Assembly (NCBI GenBank): GCA_030684575.1
Contig: JAUXVD010000008.1
Span: 310,001-374,000, forward strand
Reading direction: 5' to 3'
DNA from: Nitrospirota bacterium
GTDB taxonomy: Bacteria > Nitrospirota > Nitrospiria > Nitrospirales > Nitrospiraceae
Length of the DNA stretch: 64,000 nt
Numbering within the stretch: position 1 is the stretch's first letter; each line of letters opens with the position of its first letter. The notes beneath the pieces are model-generated. The model worked only from the letters and a program-made list of their open reading frames with translations, had not been told where the DNA came from and searched no databases. A program made the position numbers and the translations under genes. Below, in pieces: positions 1 through 9,033 of this stretch.

Positions 1-2
1 AC

Positions 3-2279
3 CGGGCGGAGCAGCAACTGCGGCTGGATCGACTGAGCATCCAGCTTGTCGAACGTCGTCGGCCGGTCGTCACGCTGTCGCTCGACAAGCCACTCTCGCT
101 GAGTTTCGCGCAGGCCAAAAAAGGGGACGGTTCGCAAGCAGGCGGATCTGCTGAGCCGATCACGCTGGGGCTCCGAGTTAATCGTCTGGGCCTTCATCAA
201 CTCCGTCCATGGGTGGTACTGGCGGGAAGTCAGGCCCTGGCGTCGGTTCGAGGCGGCGCGTTGGACGCAGACTTGCAAGTTCACATCAGCGGGACCGATG
301 ACGCCGCGGTCGCCGGTCGTTTGGATCTGGAAGATGTCACGTTCGAACGTGGCGCGAGCGCATCGGTCACGCTGGGCACCGAAGTTCGTGCATCGGTCGT
401 GGGCCGGTCACGTGTCACCGTGGATTCATGGGCGGTGCGGGCATTGGCCGGGAAGACGGTCCTCGGAGAGGCGCGCCTGACCGGATCGGCCGACTTCGGC
501 GGCGCGACAGACCTCCGGCTGGATCTCGCCGCCAGCGATCTGAGTGAATTCGTCGGTCGGCTCGGGCTCTTGACGGAGCGGCGACAGGAGCTGATTTCAG
601 GCGGCACACTCAAAGGCGACGTGCGGCTGGTCACGGCGGGTCCGGCGAAGCCCGTGACCGTCAAGGCCGCGCTCCGATCGACAGACCTGATCATGCGGCT
701 GAACAAAACGCAGCAATTGACTCGATCGCTCGGGCTGCAGGCTGATATCGAAGTGGACGCGGACCGGACCCTGGCGCAACTCCAGCGTCTGGAGGTTAGC
801 GTAGAGTCCGCCGGCGCCAAGGCCGGGATTCTGACGGCGAACGGGCGGTGGCCGCTCGCAGACACAGGATCGACGACGCCAGCCGGCGCGGTGAGCGTGA
901 CGGTGAAGGAATGGGATAGCGGACCGTTCGTGGATTTCTTCGGCATCTTGCCCGGTCGCGTGTCCGGGCCGTTGCCCTTGACCGGAGAACTGATCGTCTC
1001 GCAGGAGGCAGGCGGTAAGGTGCTTGCCGTGAAGGGGAAAGAGACGATTGGACCGGTCACTGCCGCGGTGAATGGCGGTGCCCCTGAGTCGGCCACGATA
1101 CAACTGGAACAGGACATGGCCCGAAGCGGCGACGAGATCAGAGTGGCGGTGCTCTCGCTCACCGCGGAGCGGCCGAAAGGACGGGCTGACCGGGCGGCGA
1201 TGAATGGGAATCTCCGTATGGGTGCGCAACCCCGCCTGCAACTTCGCGGGAGCGTGGACGCATTCAATGCCGATTGGTATGCCGCCTTGACGGCCCCGCC
1301 TTCAGACCAGGCATCGATCGGCAAGACTTCCGGCAAGTCAAATGACGCGAAGGACACAGGAGTCGGCCTCGGCGTGCCGTTAGACCTCGACGTCGACCTG
1401 GCCATCGGGTCCGTGATCTATCAAACGCTCGAGATCGGCAAGGGGCGCCTCGTCGCCAAGGGGGACGGGCAGAAGATGCAGGCGACGCTGGAGCCGACCG
1501 GCCTTGCAGGAGGATCGGTGCAAGGGACTGTCACGATCGCTCTGAAGGGCGGGCAGCCGGACATCGGCTGGGACGCGAAGGGAGAGGCCTTGGATCTCGG
1601 CGTCCTCACGAAGGCCGCGTCGGGGGAGCCAGAGCCGCGGATGACCGGTCGTGGCACGTTCACGACCTCGGGAACTGGTCGAGGCCAGGGTGAGGCGTTA
1701 CGGCAGAGTCTCAGCGGTACCGTGGCGTTCGACGTGGCCGACGGCCAATTCGTCAAGTCGCCTCTTCTGGAGTTCCTCGCGAAGCAGACCCATATCGACG
1801 AATTTAGAGCATTGGGGTTCCGGACGGTGCATGGGGAACTGCAGATCAAGGATGGGTGGGTACATCTGAATCAGGCCCGCGTGGTTGGCCAGGCCGCCGC
1901 CCTGGAGGCGGGCGGGAAAATCGGGCTGGACGGTCGACTTGACGTGTATGTCGAGCCGAAGATCGGGCCGACCATCTCCGATCACGTCACCATTCCCTGC
2001 CTGAACCAGCTGACGAAAACCGCGGACGGCTTCACGGTGTTGCCGGTTGCCGTGACGGTCCAGGGGACGGCAGAGAAACCGGCCTACGGAGTACAGATGA
2101 CGGGCGGCAACATGGTTGGACGGCAGGTCGGGGCGCTGGTCGGGACCGTGGCAGACCTGCTCACCGGTTGCCAGGGCGGCGCAGCCGCACAGAAGGCGAC
2201 GGAGGAAGCCCTAGGGGCCATCAATGACACGGCGAAGGATCTCATCAAGGATTTGTTCGGCGGTAAGAAGAAGCGGTGA
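3..2279 (+). CDS. AsmA-like envelope protein, C-terminal part (5' end outside window)
   Basis: The reading frame is already open at the left edge of the window, with no in-frame stop before the GTG at 213, so this is the C-terminal ~758 residues of a larger protein. It is rich in short beta repeats of the AsmA/DUF748 kind and ends with a typical AsmA C-terminal block, in which a GFRTVHGELQIKDGWVHL-like segment is followed by a G-x-I-x-LDGRLD strand pair. AsmA-family proteins are long periplasmic beta-groove proteins tied to lipid transport and outer-membrane assembly. The C-terminus is Lys-rich (GGKKKR). The family call rests on pattern. The true start and the membrane anchor are not in the window. 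Confidence 0.75.
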   Translation, partial: RAEQQLRLDRLSIQLVERRRPVVTLSLDKPLSLSFAQAKKGDGSQAGGSAEPITLGLRVNRLGLHQLRPWVVLAGSQALASVRGGALDADLQVHISGTDDAAVAGRLDLEDVTFERGASASVTLGTEVRASVVGRSRVTVDSWAVRALAGKTVLGEARLTGSADFGGATDLRLDLAASDLSEFVGRLGLLTERRQELISGGTLKGDVRLVTAGPAKPVTVKAALRSTDLIMRLNKTQQLTRSLGLQADIEVDADRTLAQLQRLEVSVESAGAKAGILTANGRWPLADTGSTTPAGAVSVTVKEWDSGPFVDFFGILPGRVSGPLPLTGELIVSQEAGGKVLAVKGKETIGPVTAAVNGGAPESATIQLEQDMARSGDEIRVAVLSLTAERPKGRADRAAMNGNLRMGAQPRLQLRGSVDAFNADWYAALTAPPSDQASIGKTSGKSNDAKDTGVGLGVPLDLDVDLAIGSVIYQTLEIGKGRLVAKGDGQKMQATLEPTGLAGGSVQGTVTIALKGGQPDIGWDAKGEALDLGVLTKAASGEPEPRMTGRGTFTTSGTGRGQGEALRQSLSGTVAFDVADGQFVKSPLLEFLAKQTHIDEFRALGFRTVHGELQIKDGWVHLNQARVVGQAAALEAGGKIGLDGRLDVYVEPKIGPTISDHVTIPCLNQLTKTADGFTVLPVAVTVQGTAEKPAYGVQMTGGNMVGRQVGALVGTVADLLTGCQGGAAAQKATEEALGAINDTAKDLIKDLFGGKKKR

Positions 2280-2329
2280 AGCCTGTGCCCCGGCGGATCG
2301 GCCCGGCCGGAGCGAGGGACCTGAGACGA

Positions 2330-2479
2330 TTACCGGCGGAACGCATCCTTGGCTTTGAGCACGTCGGAGAGCAACGTATCCGCAGACTTGGCGGCGATAC
2401 GCTGCCGGTACCACCGGTGCCCGAGTGTGAAGAGGATCCCGCCAATCACGACGACCACTAGCCATGCCGAGTCACCCAT
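2330..2479 (-). CDS. small single-span membrane protein (49 aa)
   Basis: This short gene reads convergently towards the AsmA-like gene. The ATG at 2479 is preceded by GGAG at good spacing. The product begins MGDSAWLVVVVIGGILFTLG, giving one N-terminal membrane span, followed by a basic stretch (HRWYRQR) and a short soluble tail ending in DAFRR. Cytoplasmic orientation of the tail is expected from the positive-inside rule. No family is recognised. Support is the SD sequence, clean membrane topology and a gene-free setting. It may simply be a conserved hypothetical membrane peptide. Confidence 0.55.
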   Translation of the reverse strand: MGDSAWLVVVVIGGILFTLGHRWYRQRIAAKSADTLLSDVLKAKDAFRR

Positions 2480-2549
2480 GGCTCCAGTCTAACCAACTCG
2501 CCAATGTTGAACAAGGTCAACGTGCCCCTGTGCCTCAGGTAGGCCGAGG

Positions 2550-3668
2550 TTATTCTTCCGTGTGTGGACCGTAGAGCTGATCGAGAGCCGTTCGTATGGT
2601 GGCTTTGAGTTCTTTGAGCTCGGGACTCGTATCGTTGCGTGCCTGCGTGAGTATGGAACGGTTCAACGATCGGAGGGGATCGAGGGCACGCCGGTCGGTC
2701 GTTTTGCTCAGCGCGCGGACCAGAATAATCTGTGTCGGCACCGGCTCCTGAAGGAGCGTTCCCAGGAGCGTCGGGACGATGTCACTGTTGGGGTGCAAGG
2801 GCGCGAGCCGGCCTAGGCCGACTGCCGCGGCGCGATGCTGTTCCGGCGTGCTGGATTTGTAGAGGGACAACAGCGGGGGGATGCCGTCTTCATGGCCGAT
2901 GGTTCCTAGCGCGGTTGCGGCAGCATGCACGATGGCCGGATCGGGATCCTTGAGTGCTGCGATCAATCGCGGGATGGTCTCGATCGACATCATGTTTCCC
3001 AAGAGGTCGATGAGCGTGACCTTCTGGCCGCTTGTCGTGCTCGCCGCATCCAAGGCGGGAACGAGGCGAGAGGATTGTCCCAATTCTGCTGCCAGCAGGA
3101 ACGGGAACGTGTCCTTGCGTATTTGTTCACTCAGTGCGGCGACGGCGTACGCGCCTGAGTCAGGCTGCCCGGCTTTTTTGGCGGCCTCCTGTGCATCGCT
3201 GAATTCGGCTCTGACTTCGTGCCGCCAGTTGGACGTCCGGCTCCCGAAGCGATAGGAAACTTGACAGGCCGGGCCCTTCCAGAGGCGCATGGCCGCGTCG
3301 ACCATATCGGCATCGCCGCCTGAGCGCCCGGTTCCCTCCCAGGTTTTCGCCTCTTCGCATTTAACCTTGACGGTGACGTCCTCCGCGGGCTGTCCTGCTT
3401 CAGGGATGACCCGGTAGCCGAGTTGTTCGAGGCGCGCAGTTGCGGCCTTCGTCACGGGTGCGGAGTCAATGGCGCCACGGAGCGTGAGGGCGATGACTTC
3501 CAGGTAGATCGTTTCCGTCCGACGCATCTGCTCCTTCTCCACGGACGTGAGCAGTTCCTTGCGTGCCTGGCTGACATCCGGCGCGATTCCAATCAACAGC
3601 GCTCCGACCGTCATGAAGAGGCTGGCGAATACGAACTGGTGCTTGCGTGGGCGATGATAGCGAGACAT
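2550..3668 (-). CDS. exported HEAT-repeat protein
   Basis: The 372-residue product starts with a basic N-terminus and one hydrophobic segment (FVFASLFMTVGALLIGIA), a signal peptide or anchor. The central ~200 residues are unassigned. The last ~150 residues are helical HEAT/PBS-lyase-like repeats, for example IPRLIAALKDPDPAIVHAAATALGTIG and IPPLLSLYKSSTPEQHRAAAVGLGRL. Such repeats form protein-binding solenoids. It probably acts in the periplasm as a scaffold, with no enzymatic motif visible. GGAG lies about ten bases upstream of the ATG. It stands alone, with no operon partner. Confidence 0.75.
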   Translation of the reverse strand: MSRYHRPRKHQFVFASLFMTVGALLIGIAPDVSQARKELLTSVEKEQMRRTETIYLEVIALTLRGAIDSAPVTKAATARLEQLGYRVIPEAGQPAEDVTVKVKCEEAKTWEGTGRSGGDADMVDAAMRLWKGPACQVSYRFGSRTSNWRHEVRAEFSDAQEAAKKAGQPDSGAYAVAALSEQIRKDTFPFLLAAELGQSSRLVPALDAASTTSGQKVTLIDLLGNMMSIETIPRLIAALKDPDPAIVHAAATALGTIGHEDGIPPLLSLYKSSTPEQHRAAAVGLGRLAPLHPNSDIVPTLLGTLLQEPVPTQIILVRALSKTTDRRALDPLRSLNRSILTQARNDTSPELKELKATIRTALDQLYGPHTEE

Positions 3669-4684
3669 GGGAATGAGGCTCCTCTCCTAGCATGTGAAAG
3701 AGGTCAAGGATTGGGCGGATTCTCTCACAAGCGGGTGCCGAGAGGGTAGGCCTTCGAGGCAGAGCGATCATTCATCCTGCAGACACAAAGAATCGGGACG
3801 GAAAGTCGTCATCGGAACGCGGCTTCCGCGATGTTCGAATCGGCTGACCGGTGCGTATCCTGTCCGTCTCCCTCGGTGCTCGGTCGGTATCCTGTCTTTC
3901 CCGCCGTCGACTCCTCAATCATAGTCCGGTAGCGTTTGACCCTGCCGGTGTTATCGAGTCAACAGGAGCGAGCGATGGTGAATCCTCTGCGGTCCATTCT
4001 CCTGTTGAACGTCGTTCTCACGCTGATCTGTGGTGTCGTGTAAGCAGGGACCTGCCGCCTCGGCAGTCGAAGGCGAGTCTTGAGCCGGAGTTTCGACAAT
4101 TGCGGACGAAGCTCAGAGTGATGCCGGAATTCATCGACACCGATCGGCGAGCTATCAATCGGCGCAATTCTGTCTAATCCAGCTTTGCCCTGCCTGTGCT
4201 TGAGGCATGATTGCAGCGGATTCATGTAGGAACTACTGTTCGCGCCCTGTGTGCTTCGGTCAGGTCCTCTCTCAATCACATCACAACTGCATGATCATTC
4301 GATGGCACCTGTTTGGAGCATCCTCTCTGCAGGCGTCGACCCGCACGTCCCCTCTTTCCCTAATCCACACCGGATGAGATGCGTTCCATGAAGTGGGCCC
4401 GTCCATGACATGGAGATGGACCTCGGGGAAGCGAATCAAGTGGCCGGGCAATACAGTCGGCTCAACGAAATCGACAAGCAGCCCATGCTGAATTTTCTGT
4501 GTGCCTTGCGAGCCAGGAAAAGTGACCTTCCATGAAATATTTCTCAACTATCTTGAAAGTGAGCGAATTTGACCAGATTGCCGATGAACCCAGTAGGTAT
4601 AAGTAAAGAAAGAATGCAAGAGAGGGTGGCCGGGTCATGCCATCTCATACGGCTCATATGAAGGTGTTGAACGGAAGGAACATC
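3669..4684. other. 1-kb intergenic stretch without a recognisable gene
   Basis: No frame here shows a recognisable domain. One 22-codon hydrophobic peptide (3975-4043, MVNPLRSILLLNVVLTLICG...) has GGAG upstream and could be a leader peptide or the start of a decayed exported-protein gene. The remaining frames have no ribosome binding site and biased composition. The right end holds the leader of the haloperoxidase-like gene. Confidence 0.5.
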
Positions 4685-6229
4685 ATGATGTCACACATTA
4701 GCAAGGTCTTGGTTTTCATCTCGGTGCTGTTCGCGCTGGCATCCCCGCAAGGGCTTTCTGCGGAGGGATTTCCGGGCGGATTTGACGGCGCGTTCGGCCC
4801 GAAGTTCGATTCGGATGCCAGGCCGGCTCCACCAAAGGCGAAGCAGGATTCCCTCCACGGGCTGGATCGAGCCGCCGCCGTCCGTAACTGGAATCAGATT
4901 GCCATTGATGCGAGCGGACTCGATCATACCCCGGTCGCGCCGGGGGAGACCCGCGTGTATGGCGAACAGCTTGGGCCGACGCGTGCGAGCCGGGCGATGG
5001 CCATCGTCCATCTCGCGATGTATGAAGTCGTGAACGCCGTCGACGGGAGCTATCAGAGCTACACCGGCCTGGCTCGGGCGAGGGTGGGAACGTCGCTCAA
5101 TGCGGCGATCGCTCAGGCTGCCCACGATACACTTGTCGCGCTCTTTCCTTCGCAAGCGTTGCGATTTGACGCCGTCCTTGCGGTGGATCTGAGCGGGGTT
5201 CAGGAGGGCCGCACGAAAACTGACGGAGTCGCGTTAGGGAAGGGTGCGGCAGCGGCTATTCTCGCCATGCGAGCCGATGACGGTTCGTACCACGGGGAAG
5301 CGAGAATGGGCACTGAGTTCATCCCGAGTAACGAACCGGGCAGGTGGCGGCAGGACCCCATCAGTCTGATTCCCATCGCGCTGGGTGCCTACTGGGGCAA
5401 GGTCAAACCCTTTGCTCTCACGCAAGCAGATCAATTCCGAGCGCCACAGCCACCCAAGCTCGGCAGTGTCGAATATGCCGCTGCCTATAACGAGGCGAAG
5501 ACACTGGGGGGCGACGGCCTGGTGACTCCCACCACGCGCACGGCAGAGCAAACACAGATCGGTATCTTTTGGGCCTATGACGGCACGCCGAGTTTGTGTG
5601 CACCGCCGCGACTCTACAATCAACTGACCATGCGGATTGCACAGAAGATGGGCACGGATACCGATGTGGTGGAACTGGCTCGCCTCCTGGCGCTCGTGAA
5701 CGTGGCCATGGCAGACGCCGCCATCGCCGGATGGGAGTCAAAATATACGTATCAGTACTGGCGGCCGGTGACCGGCATGCGCGAATCGGGCAAAAATACA
5801 GGTCCGATGGGGCTCGGCGATGGTAACCCGTTCACAGTCGGAGACTTGACGTTTTCTCCTCTCGGAGCCCCGGCCAGCAACCTCACGGGGCCGAACTTCA
5901 CGCCGCCGTTCCCTGCCTATCCCTCCGGCCATGCTGGATTCGGCGGGGCGCTCTTCCAGATGCTGCGGAACTTCTATCGAACCGATCGTATCGCGTTTAC
6001 CTTTATCTCGGACGAATTCAATGGCGTGACGAAGGGTAATAATGGAGTCGCACGTCCGGTCGTGGAGCGCAGCTTCTCCTCGCTCTCGCAGGCGGAGGAA
6101 GAGAATGGCCGAAGCCGCATCTATCTGGGTATCCATTGGGCGTTCGATTCGACCGAGGGAATCAAGCAGGGTAACCGGGTTGCCGACTACGTGTTCAAGA
6201 ACCTGCTGCGACCGCGGAGTGGACGCTAA
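4685..6229 (+). CDS. vanadium-dependent haloperoxidase / PAP2-type phosphatase family protein, exported
   Basis: The 514-residue product has a signal peptide (VLVFISVLFALASPQGLSA) and the acid-phosphatase/haloperoxidase core. A KYTYQYWRPVTG segment comes first. PAYPSGHAGFGG, around residue 411, is the PSGH motif with the catalytic His. SRIYLGIHWAFDSTEG, around residue 480, carries the second Arg and the His that binds vanadate in haloperoxidases. Length fits vanadium chloroperoxidase-like proteins rather than short PAP2 phosphatases. The start was placed at the ATG preceded by GGAAGG, 16 codons inside the longest frame. It likely acts in the periplasm. Halide oxidation versus phosphatase activity cannot be decided from sequence. 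A hairpin terminator follows. Confidence 0.85.
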   Translation: MMSHISKVLVFISVLFALASPQGLSAEGFPGGFDGAFGPKFDSDARPAPPKAKQDSLHGLDRAAAVRNWNQIAIDASGLDHTPVAPGETRVYGEQLGPTRASRAMAIVHLAMYEVVNAVDGSYQSYTGLARARVGTSLNAAIAQAAHDTLVALFPSQALRFDAVLAVDLSGVQEGRTKTDGVALGKGAAAAILAMRADDGSYHGEARMGTEFIPSNEPGRWRQDPISLIPIALGAYWGKVKPFALTQADQFRAPQPPKLGSVEYAAAYNEAKTLGGDGLVTPTTRTAEQTQIGIFWAYDGTPSLCAPPRLYNQLTMRIAQKMGTDTDVVELARLLALVNVAMADAAIAGWESKYTYQYWRPVTGMRESGKNTGPMGLGDGNPFTVGDLTFSPLGAPASNLTGPNFTPPFPAYPSGHAGFGGALFQMLRNFYRTDRIAFTFISDEFNGVTKGNNGVARPVVERSFSSLSQAEEENGRSRIYLGIHWAFDSTEGIKQGNRVADYVFKNLLRPRSGR

Positions 6230-6270
6230 GGATCCCCAGTAGTCCGAGCCTTAGCAGCGCAAGTCACCGG

Positions 6271-6300
6271 AGGCCCGCAGGACAATTATCCTGCGGGCCT
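6271..6300 (+). terminator. hairpin terminator after the haloperoxidase-like gene
   Basis: A perfect 12-bp inverted repeat (AGGCCCGCAGGA / TCCTGCGGGCCT) with a 6-nt loop starts 41 bases after the stop codon. No T-run follows, so it may need Rho or only protect the 3' end. Confidence 0.6.
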
Positions 6301-6578
6301 ACCTGTATCTATGGTCTGGCCTAGGAGGTCTAGGCGCAATCCTGTCTGATCCGTTCTTGCCTCATCCCGCACGCGCTGCACACGACTAATGATCTCGACA
6401 TCTGGGCCTGTCATCCATGATCGCCCCCGTAGGAATGCAGAGAATCTCCTGCATCTCGTTGATGGAATTATGAGGCTATTTGCAGCTTGCATAGCCGGTG
6501 AACACGAAGAACATTCTGAAGGGGCAATGTGCGACATCTCCGAAGCAGTCAGTTGAGGTATATGGCTACAGTGAGAAG

Positions 6579-6636
6579 GGGATGGGGGCGGAAGATCTTC
6601 TGTGCTCGCGCAGTGGAAGATCAATGAGGGCTCCAT
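6579..6636 (+). repeat. fragment of the TGCTCGCG hairpin repeat family
   Basis: The segment around GGAAGATCTTCTGTGCTC and CGCGCAGTGGAAGATCAATG matches the copies at 43.0 and 46.1 kb but lacks the middle. It is the only landmark in the otherwise featureless spacer 6301-6816. Confidence 0.55.
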
Positions 6637-6816
6637 TATTGAAGAGACGGCGAGACTGTTTTGAGAGATCTCTGCCTGGAAGAAGGCATCACTGTTGCAC
6701 ATGTACATGAGTGAGACTGCGGGCTTGTTCTGGACGGGTGCGCGTAATGTTCCCGTTCCCATGACGGTCTTGATCGGCATCGAACTCATTACTAACTCGA
6801 CGGAGGAGGACGGTAC

Positions 6817-7302
6817 ATGTTGAAGGAAGTAACCGGGGATATTTTATTGACCAAGGCAGAGGCGTTGGCGCATGGCGTCGCACCAAACGACAACTTCGCC
6901 CATGGGTTAGCCTTGGCGCTTAGAGAGCGATGGCCGGCGATGTATAAAGACTTCCGGCATTATTCTCAGACCTACAGCCCGAAGGCCGGGGAGCTCTGGA
7001 CCTGGGGCGGTGTCGGTGGTGTTCGCATTGTGAATTTGCTGACCCAGGAGCCTGCTGTCGGTCATGGGGCCAGCCACCCGGGCCGGGCCACCATCGAGAA
7101 CGTGAACCACTGTCTGAAAGCGTTATGTAAGGCGATCGAGACCGAGAAGTTCAAGAGTGTTGCGCTTCCACGTCTGGCCACTGGTGTGGGCGGGCTCGAC
7201 TGGAAAGATGTCAAGCCGCTGGTAGAAAAACACCTCGGTCAGCTGTCTATCCCCGTGTATATTTATTCCACATATCAATCCGGGGTCCAGGCAGAGGAAT
7301 AG
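6817..7302 (+). CDS. macrodomain protein (TARG1/DarG-like ADP-ribosyl hydrolase fold)
   Basis: The 161-residue product is a single macrodomain. GDILLTKAEALAHGV at the N-terminus is the ADP-ribose-binding first loop. A Gly-rich segment (WTWGGVGGVRIVNLLTQ) follows. LPRLATGVGGLDWKDV around residue 112 matches the phosphate-binding loop of the TARG1/DarG class. Such proteins bind or remove ADP-ribose, on proteins or, in DarG, on DNA. No DarT-like toxin lies beside it, so it is either a solitary hydrolase or an orphan antitoxin. A strong GGAGGAGG ribosome binding site sits 7 bases before the ATG. A hairpin repeat directly downstream may serve as its terminator. Confidence 0.85.
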   Translation: MLKEVTGDILLTKAEALAHGVAPNDNFAHGLALALRERWPAMYKDFRHYSQTYSPKAGELWTWGGVGGVRIVNLLTQEPAVGHGASHPGRATIENVNHCLKALCKAIETEKFKSVALPRLATGVGGLDWKDVKPLVEKHLGQLSIPVYIYSTYQSGVQAEE

Positions 7303-7329
7303 GGCTGGGGTGAACGATAGGACATGAAG

Positions 7330-7419
7330 GGGCGGCCTGGGTGATCCCGTGCTCGCGGAACCTCCACTTCGGAAAGTGGTCGTTCGACGCGCGCAGTTCT
7401 GGATTCACCCAGGCCGCCC
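7330..7419. repeat. TGCTCGCG hairpin repeat, simple copy
   Basis: The ends GGGCGGCCTGGGTGA and TCACCCAGGCCGCCC are inverted repeats enclosing the family core: CGTGCTCGCGGAACC, an inner hairpin CCACTTCGGAAAGTGG, then CGTTCGACGCGCGCAG. It lies 27 bases after the macrodomain stop. The rest of the spacer to 7642 shows no gene. Confidence 0.7.
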
Positions 7420-7642
7420 TTTCTCTGTCACGTTCGGTTGCAGCGGTGGGGAGAGAAAAGGAGCGAGCTTGGAGGGGGGAGCCGCACGATCAGCGAGTAG
7501 TGATGAGACCCCGCCAACACATTGGGTCAGAATTGTGTCAGACGCTGTCGGGCCTCGTTGGTTGAGAAGCCAGCTTGACTTGTATTCAGACGATTCAGGA
7601 CGTCATCGAGCGAGATACTATTCATGTCCTGATACGCGAAAG

Positions 7643-8548
7643 TCAGGCACGAGCACTTCGCACGATCAACACAGAACAAGGGGCATGTCTCAGGAGGCTG
7701 TCCGAGACGCTGCCCAGATGGAGCCGTTCGTTCTTGGAGAGGTCGCGCGACCCGATCACCAGGAGGTCGGCATGCGTCGCCGTCACCTGTTTGACGATGG
7801 TGTCGATGACGTGATCCATCTGCACGTCCGTTTCGACGGCGAAGCCTTCTTTCAGGAACTCATCCCGCAATGCTGAGACCAGTTTCGTGGCTCGTTCGAG
7901 GACCGGGCGCTCCAGTTCGGCGACCTGGGTTTTGGATAAATAGCGAACGGCCAATTCGGTCAGCGGTCTCTCGGCCAAGGAGAGGATGGTGGTTGTTGCG
8001 GAATCAGGAAGCAACCGGGATCGAAGAAATCGAGCGGCGGCTCGGGAATGCTTGGAGTCATCGACCGCGAGGGTCACCCGCCTTAACTGCGGGCTCGGCT
8101 GTTTCACGACGAAGACGGAGCAGCGGGCGATCGACGCGACTTGTCGGGAGATACTTCCCAGTAAGAATCCTCGAATGTCGCTCAACCCGCGGGATCCCAT
8201 GAGGATGAGATCGGCCTTCACACGCCGCGCCTGCCGCACGATCGTTTGGGCAAGAGGACCATGGGCCAAGGTGCGCTGGAAGGTCGTGCGGGGGCCGGTT
8301 GCGGCCTGTCCGAGGGCGACGCGAGCCGCCCGCTCCGCATCGCGGAGCAGAATGCCACCGGCCTTCTCCATCGCGGCTATGGCGCGCTTCTCTGCCGTGG
8401 GATTTCTGCCTCTGCCAGTCTGGAGGGCCGATGGATCGACCACGTGAAGCAGTGTCACCTCTTCCGGCTCACGACCGGCGAGTGCCTCAAGTGCTTGTAC
8501 CCCCCATTGTGAATATTCAGACCCATCCACGGCACAAAGAATATGCAT
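7643..8548 (-). CDS. universal stress protein, tandem UspA domains
   Basis: The start is the ATG at 8548, with AAGGGAG upstream, 29 codons inside the longest frame. The 301-residue product has two UspA domains. The first begins MHILCAVDGSEYSQWG and ends with an ATP-loop-type GSRGLSDIRGFLLGSIS. The second begins RRVTLAVDDSKHS and ends GSRDLSKNERLHLGSVS. The second loop departs from G-x2-G (GSRD), so only domain 1 keeps a full nucleotide-binding signature. Cytoplasmic stress and energy-limitation role is known for the family. This is one of five USP genes in the window and the only one outside the 25-34 kb cluster. Confidence 0.9.
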   Translation of the reverse strand: MHILCAVDGSEYSQWGVQALEALAGREPEEVTLLHVVDPSALQTGRGRNPTAEKRAIAAMEKAGGILLRDAERAARVALGQAATGPRTTFQRTLAHGPLAQTIVRQARRVKADLILMGSRGLSDIRGFLLGSISRQVASIARCSVFVVKQPSPQLRRVTLAVDDSKHSRAAARFLRSRLLPDSATTTILSLAERPLTELAVRYLSKTQVAELERPVLERATKLVSALRDEFLKEGFAVETDVQMDHVIDTIVKQVTATHADLLVIGSRDLSKNERLHLGSVSDSLLRHAPCSVLIVRSARA

Positions 8549-8858
8549 GACAGACTCCCTTCCTCGATCACGATACGCAAACAGCTCCGCATATCGGTTC
8601 TGCATTGGATGTGCCTGCGACAGGTGATGGCTCATAGACGAGAGGCCCTAAGATTCTGATGGTTTCTGGAGAGAGAGAGCCTGTTCGGGCCATGGCCTGC
8701 GGCGTTTCGCTGCAGTACCGCATGGAGGACTGTGGTGATTGGCGTCAGTTCTGAGGGGGCAGAAACGGATCGCACGGGAATAGGTGATCCGGCATGCGAA
8801 AATGAGAAGTCTGTTCGGTTCAGGGGGCTGGCATTTACATTGCGTAGTCTGACCATTA

Positions 8859-8985
8859 GCAGGATGCTGAAACTGTCCGCCAGCGGCGTTCTCGCATCGT
8901 TCAGACCCTCAACGTACCCCAAGGGTACGCCTCGGGCCTTCACTCGCTGCGGCCTTGCTGGACGGTCTGTTTGAGCGTCCTGCTG
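8859..8985 (+). repeat. ~125-bp palindromic repeat, copy 1
   Basis: It begins TAGCAGGATGCTGAAA, contains CTCAACGTACCCCAAGG/GTACGCC in the middle and ends TTTGAGCGTCCTGCTG. The two halves are imperfect inverted repeats. Related copies are at 20636, 25519, 28772, 31692 and 54990. Confidence 0.9.
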
Positions 8986-9033
8986 AGTACCGTTATATGG
9001 TTTAATGCCGGAGCGGTCACAAGTCTGTTGATC

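Noticed and set aside
281-1405. Long minus-strand frame opposite the AsmA-like gene
   Set aside because: Mirror of a GC-rich coding region; low-complexity Ser/Arg/Pro composition, no ribosome binding site and no domain.
6286-6789. Minus-strand frame of 167 codons in the spacer before the macrodomain gene
   Set aside because: It begins opposite the macrodomain leader, has no ribosome binding site, crosses a repeat fragment and a terminator, and shows no domain.
7349-7876. Plus-strand frame over the hairpin repeat and the USP gene end
   Set aside because: Its first part translates the repeat and the rest is antisense to the USP gene.
8632-8943. Minus-strand frame with GVPLGYVEGLNDARTPLAD
   Set aside because: Translation of the ~125-bp palindromic repeat; the same peptide appears at each copy (also at 31.4-32.1 and 54.8-55.1 kb).
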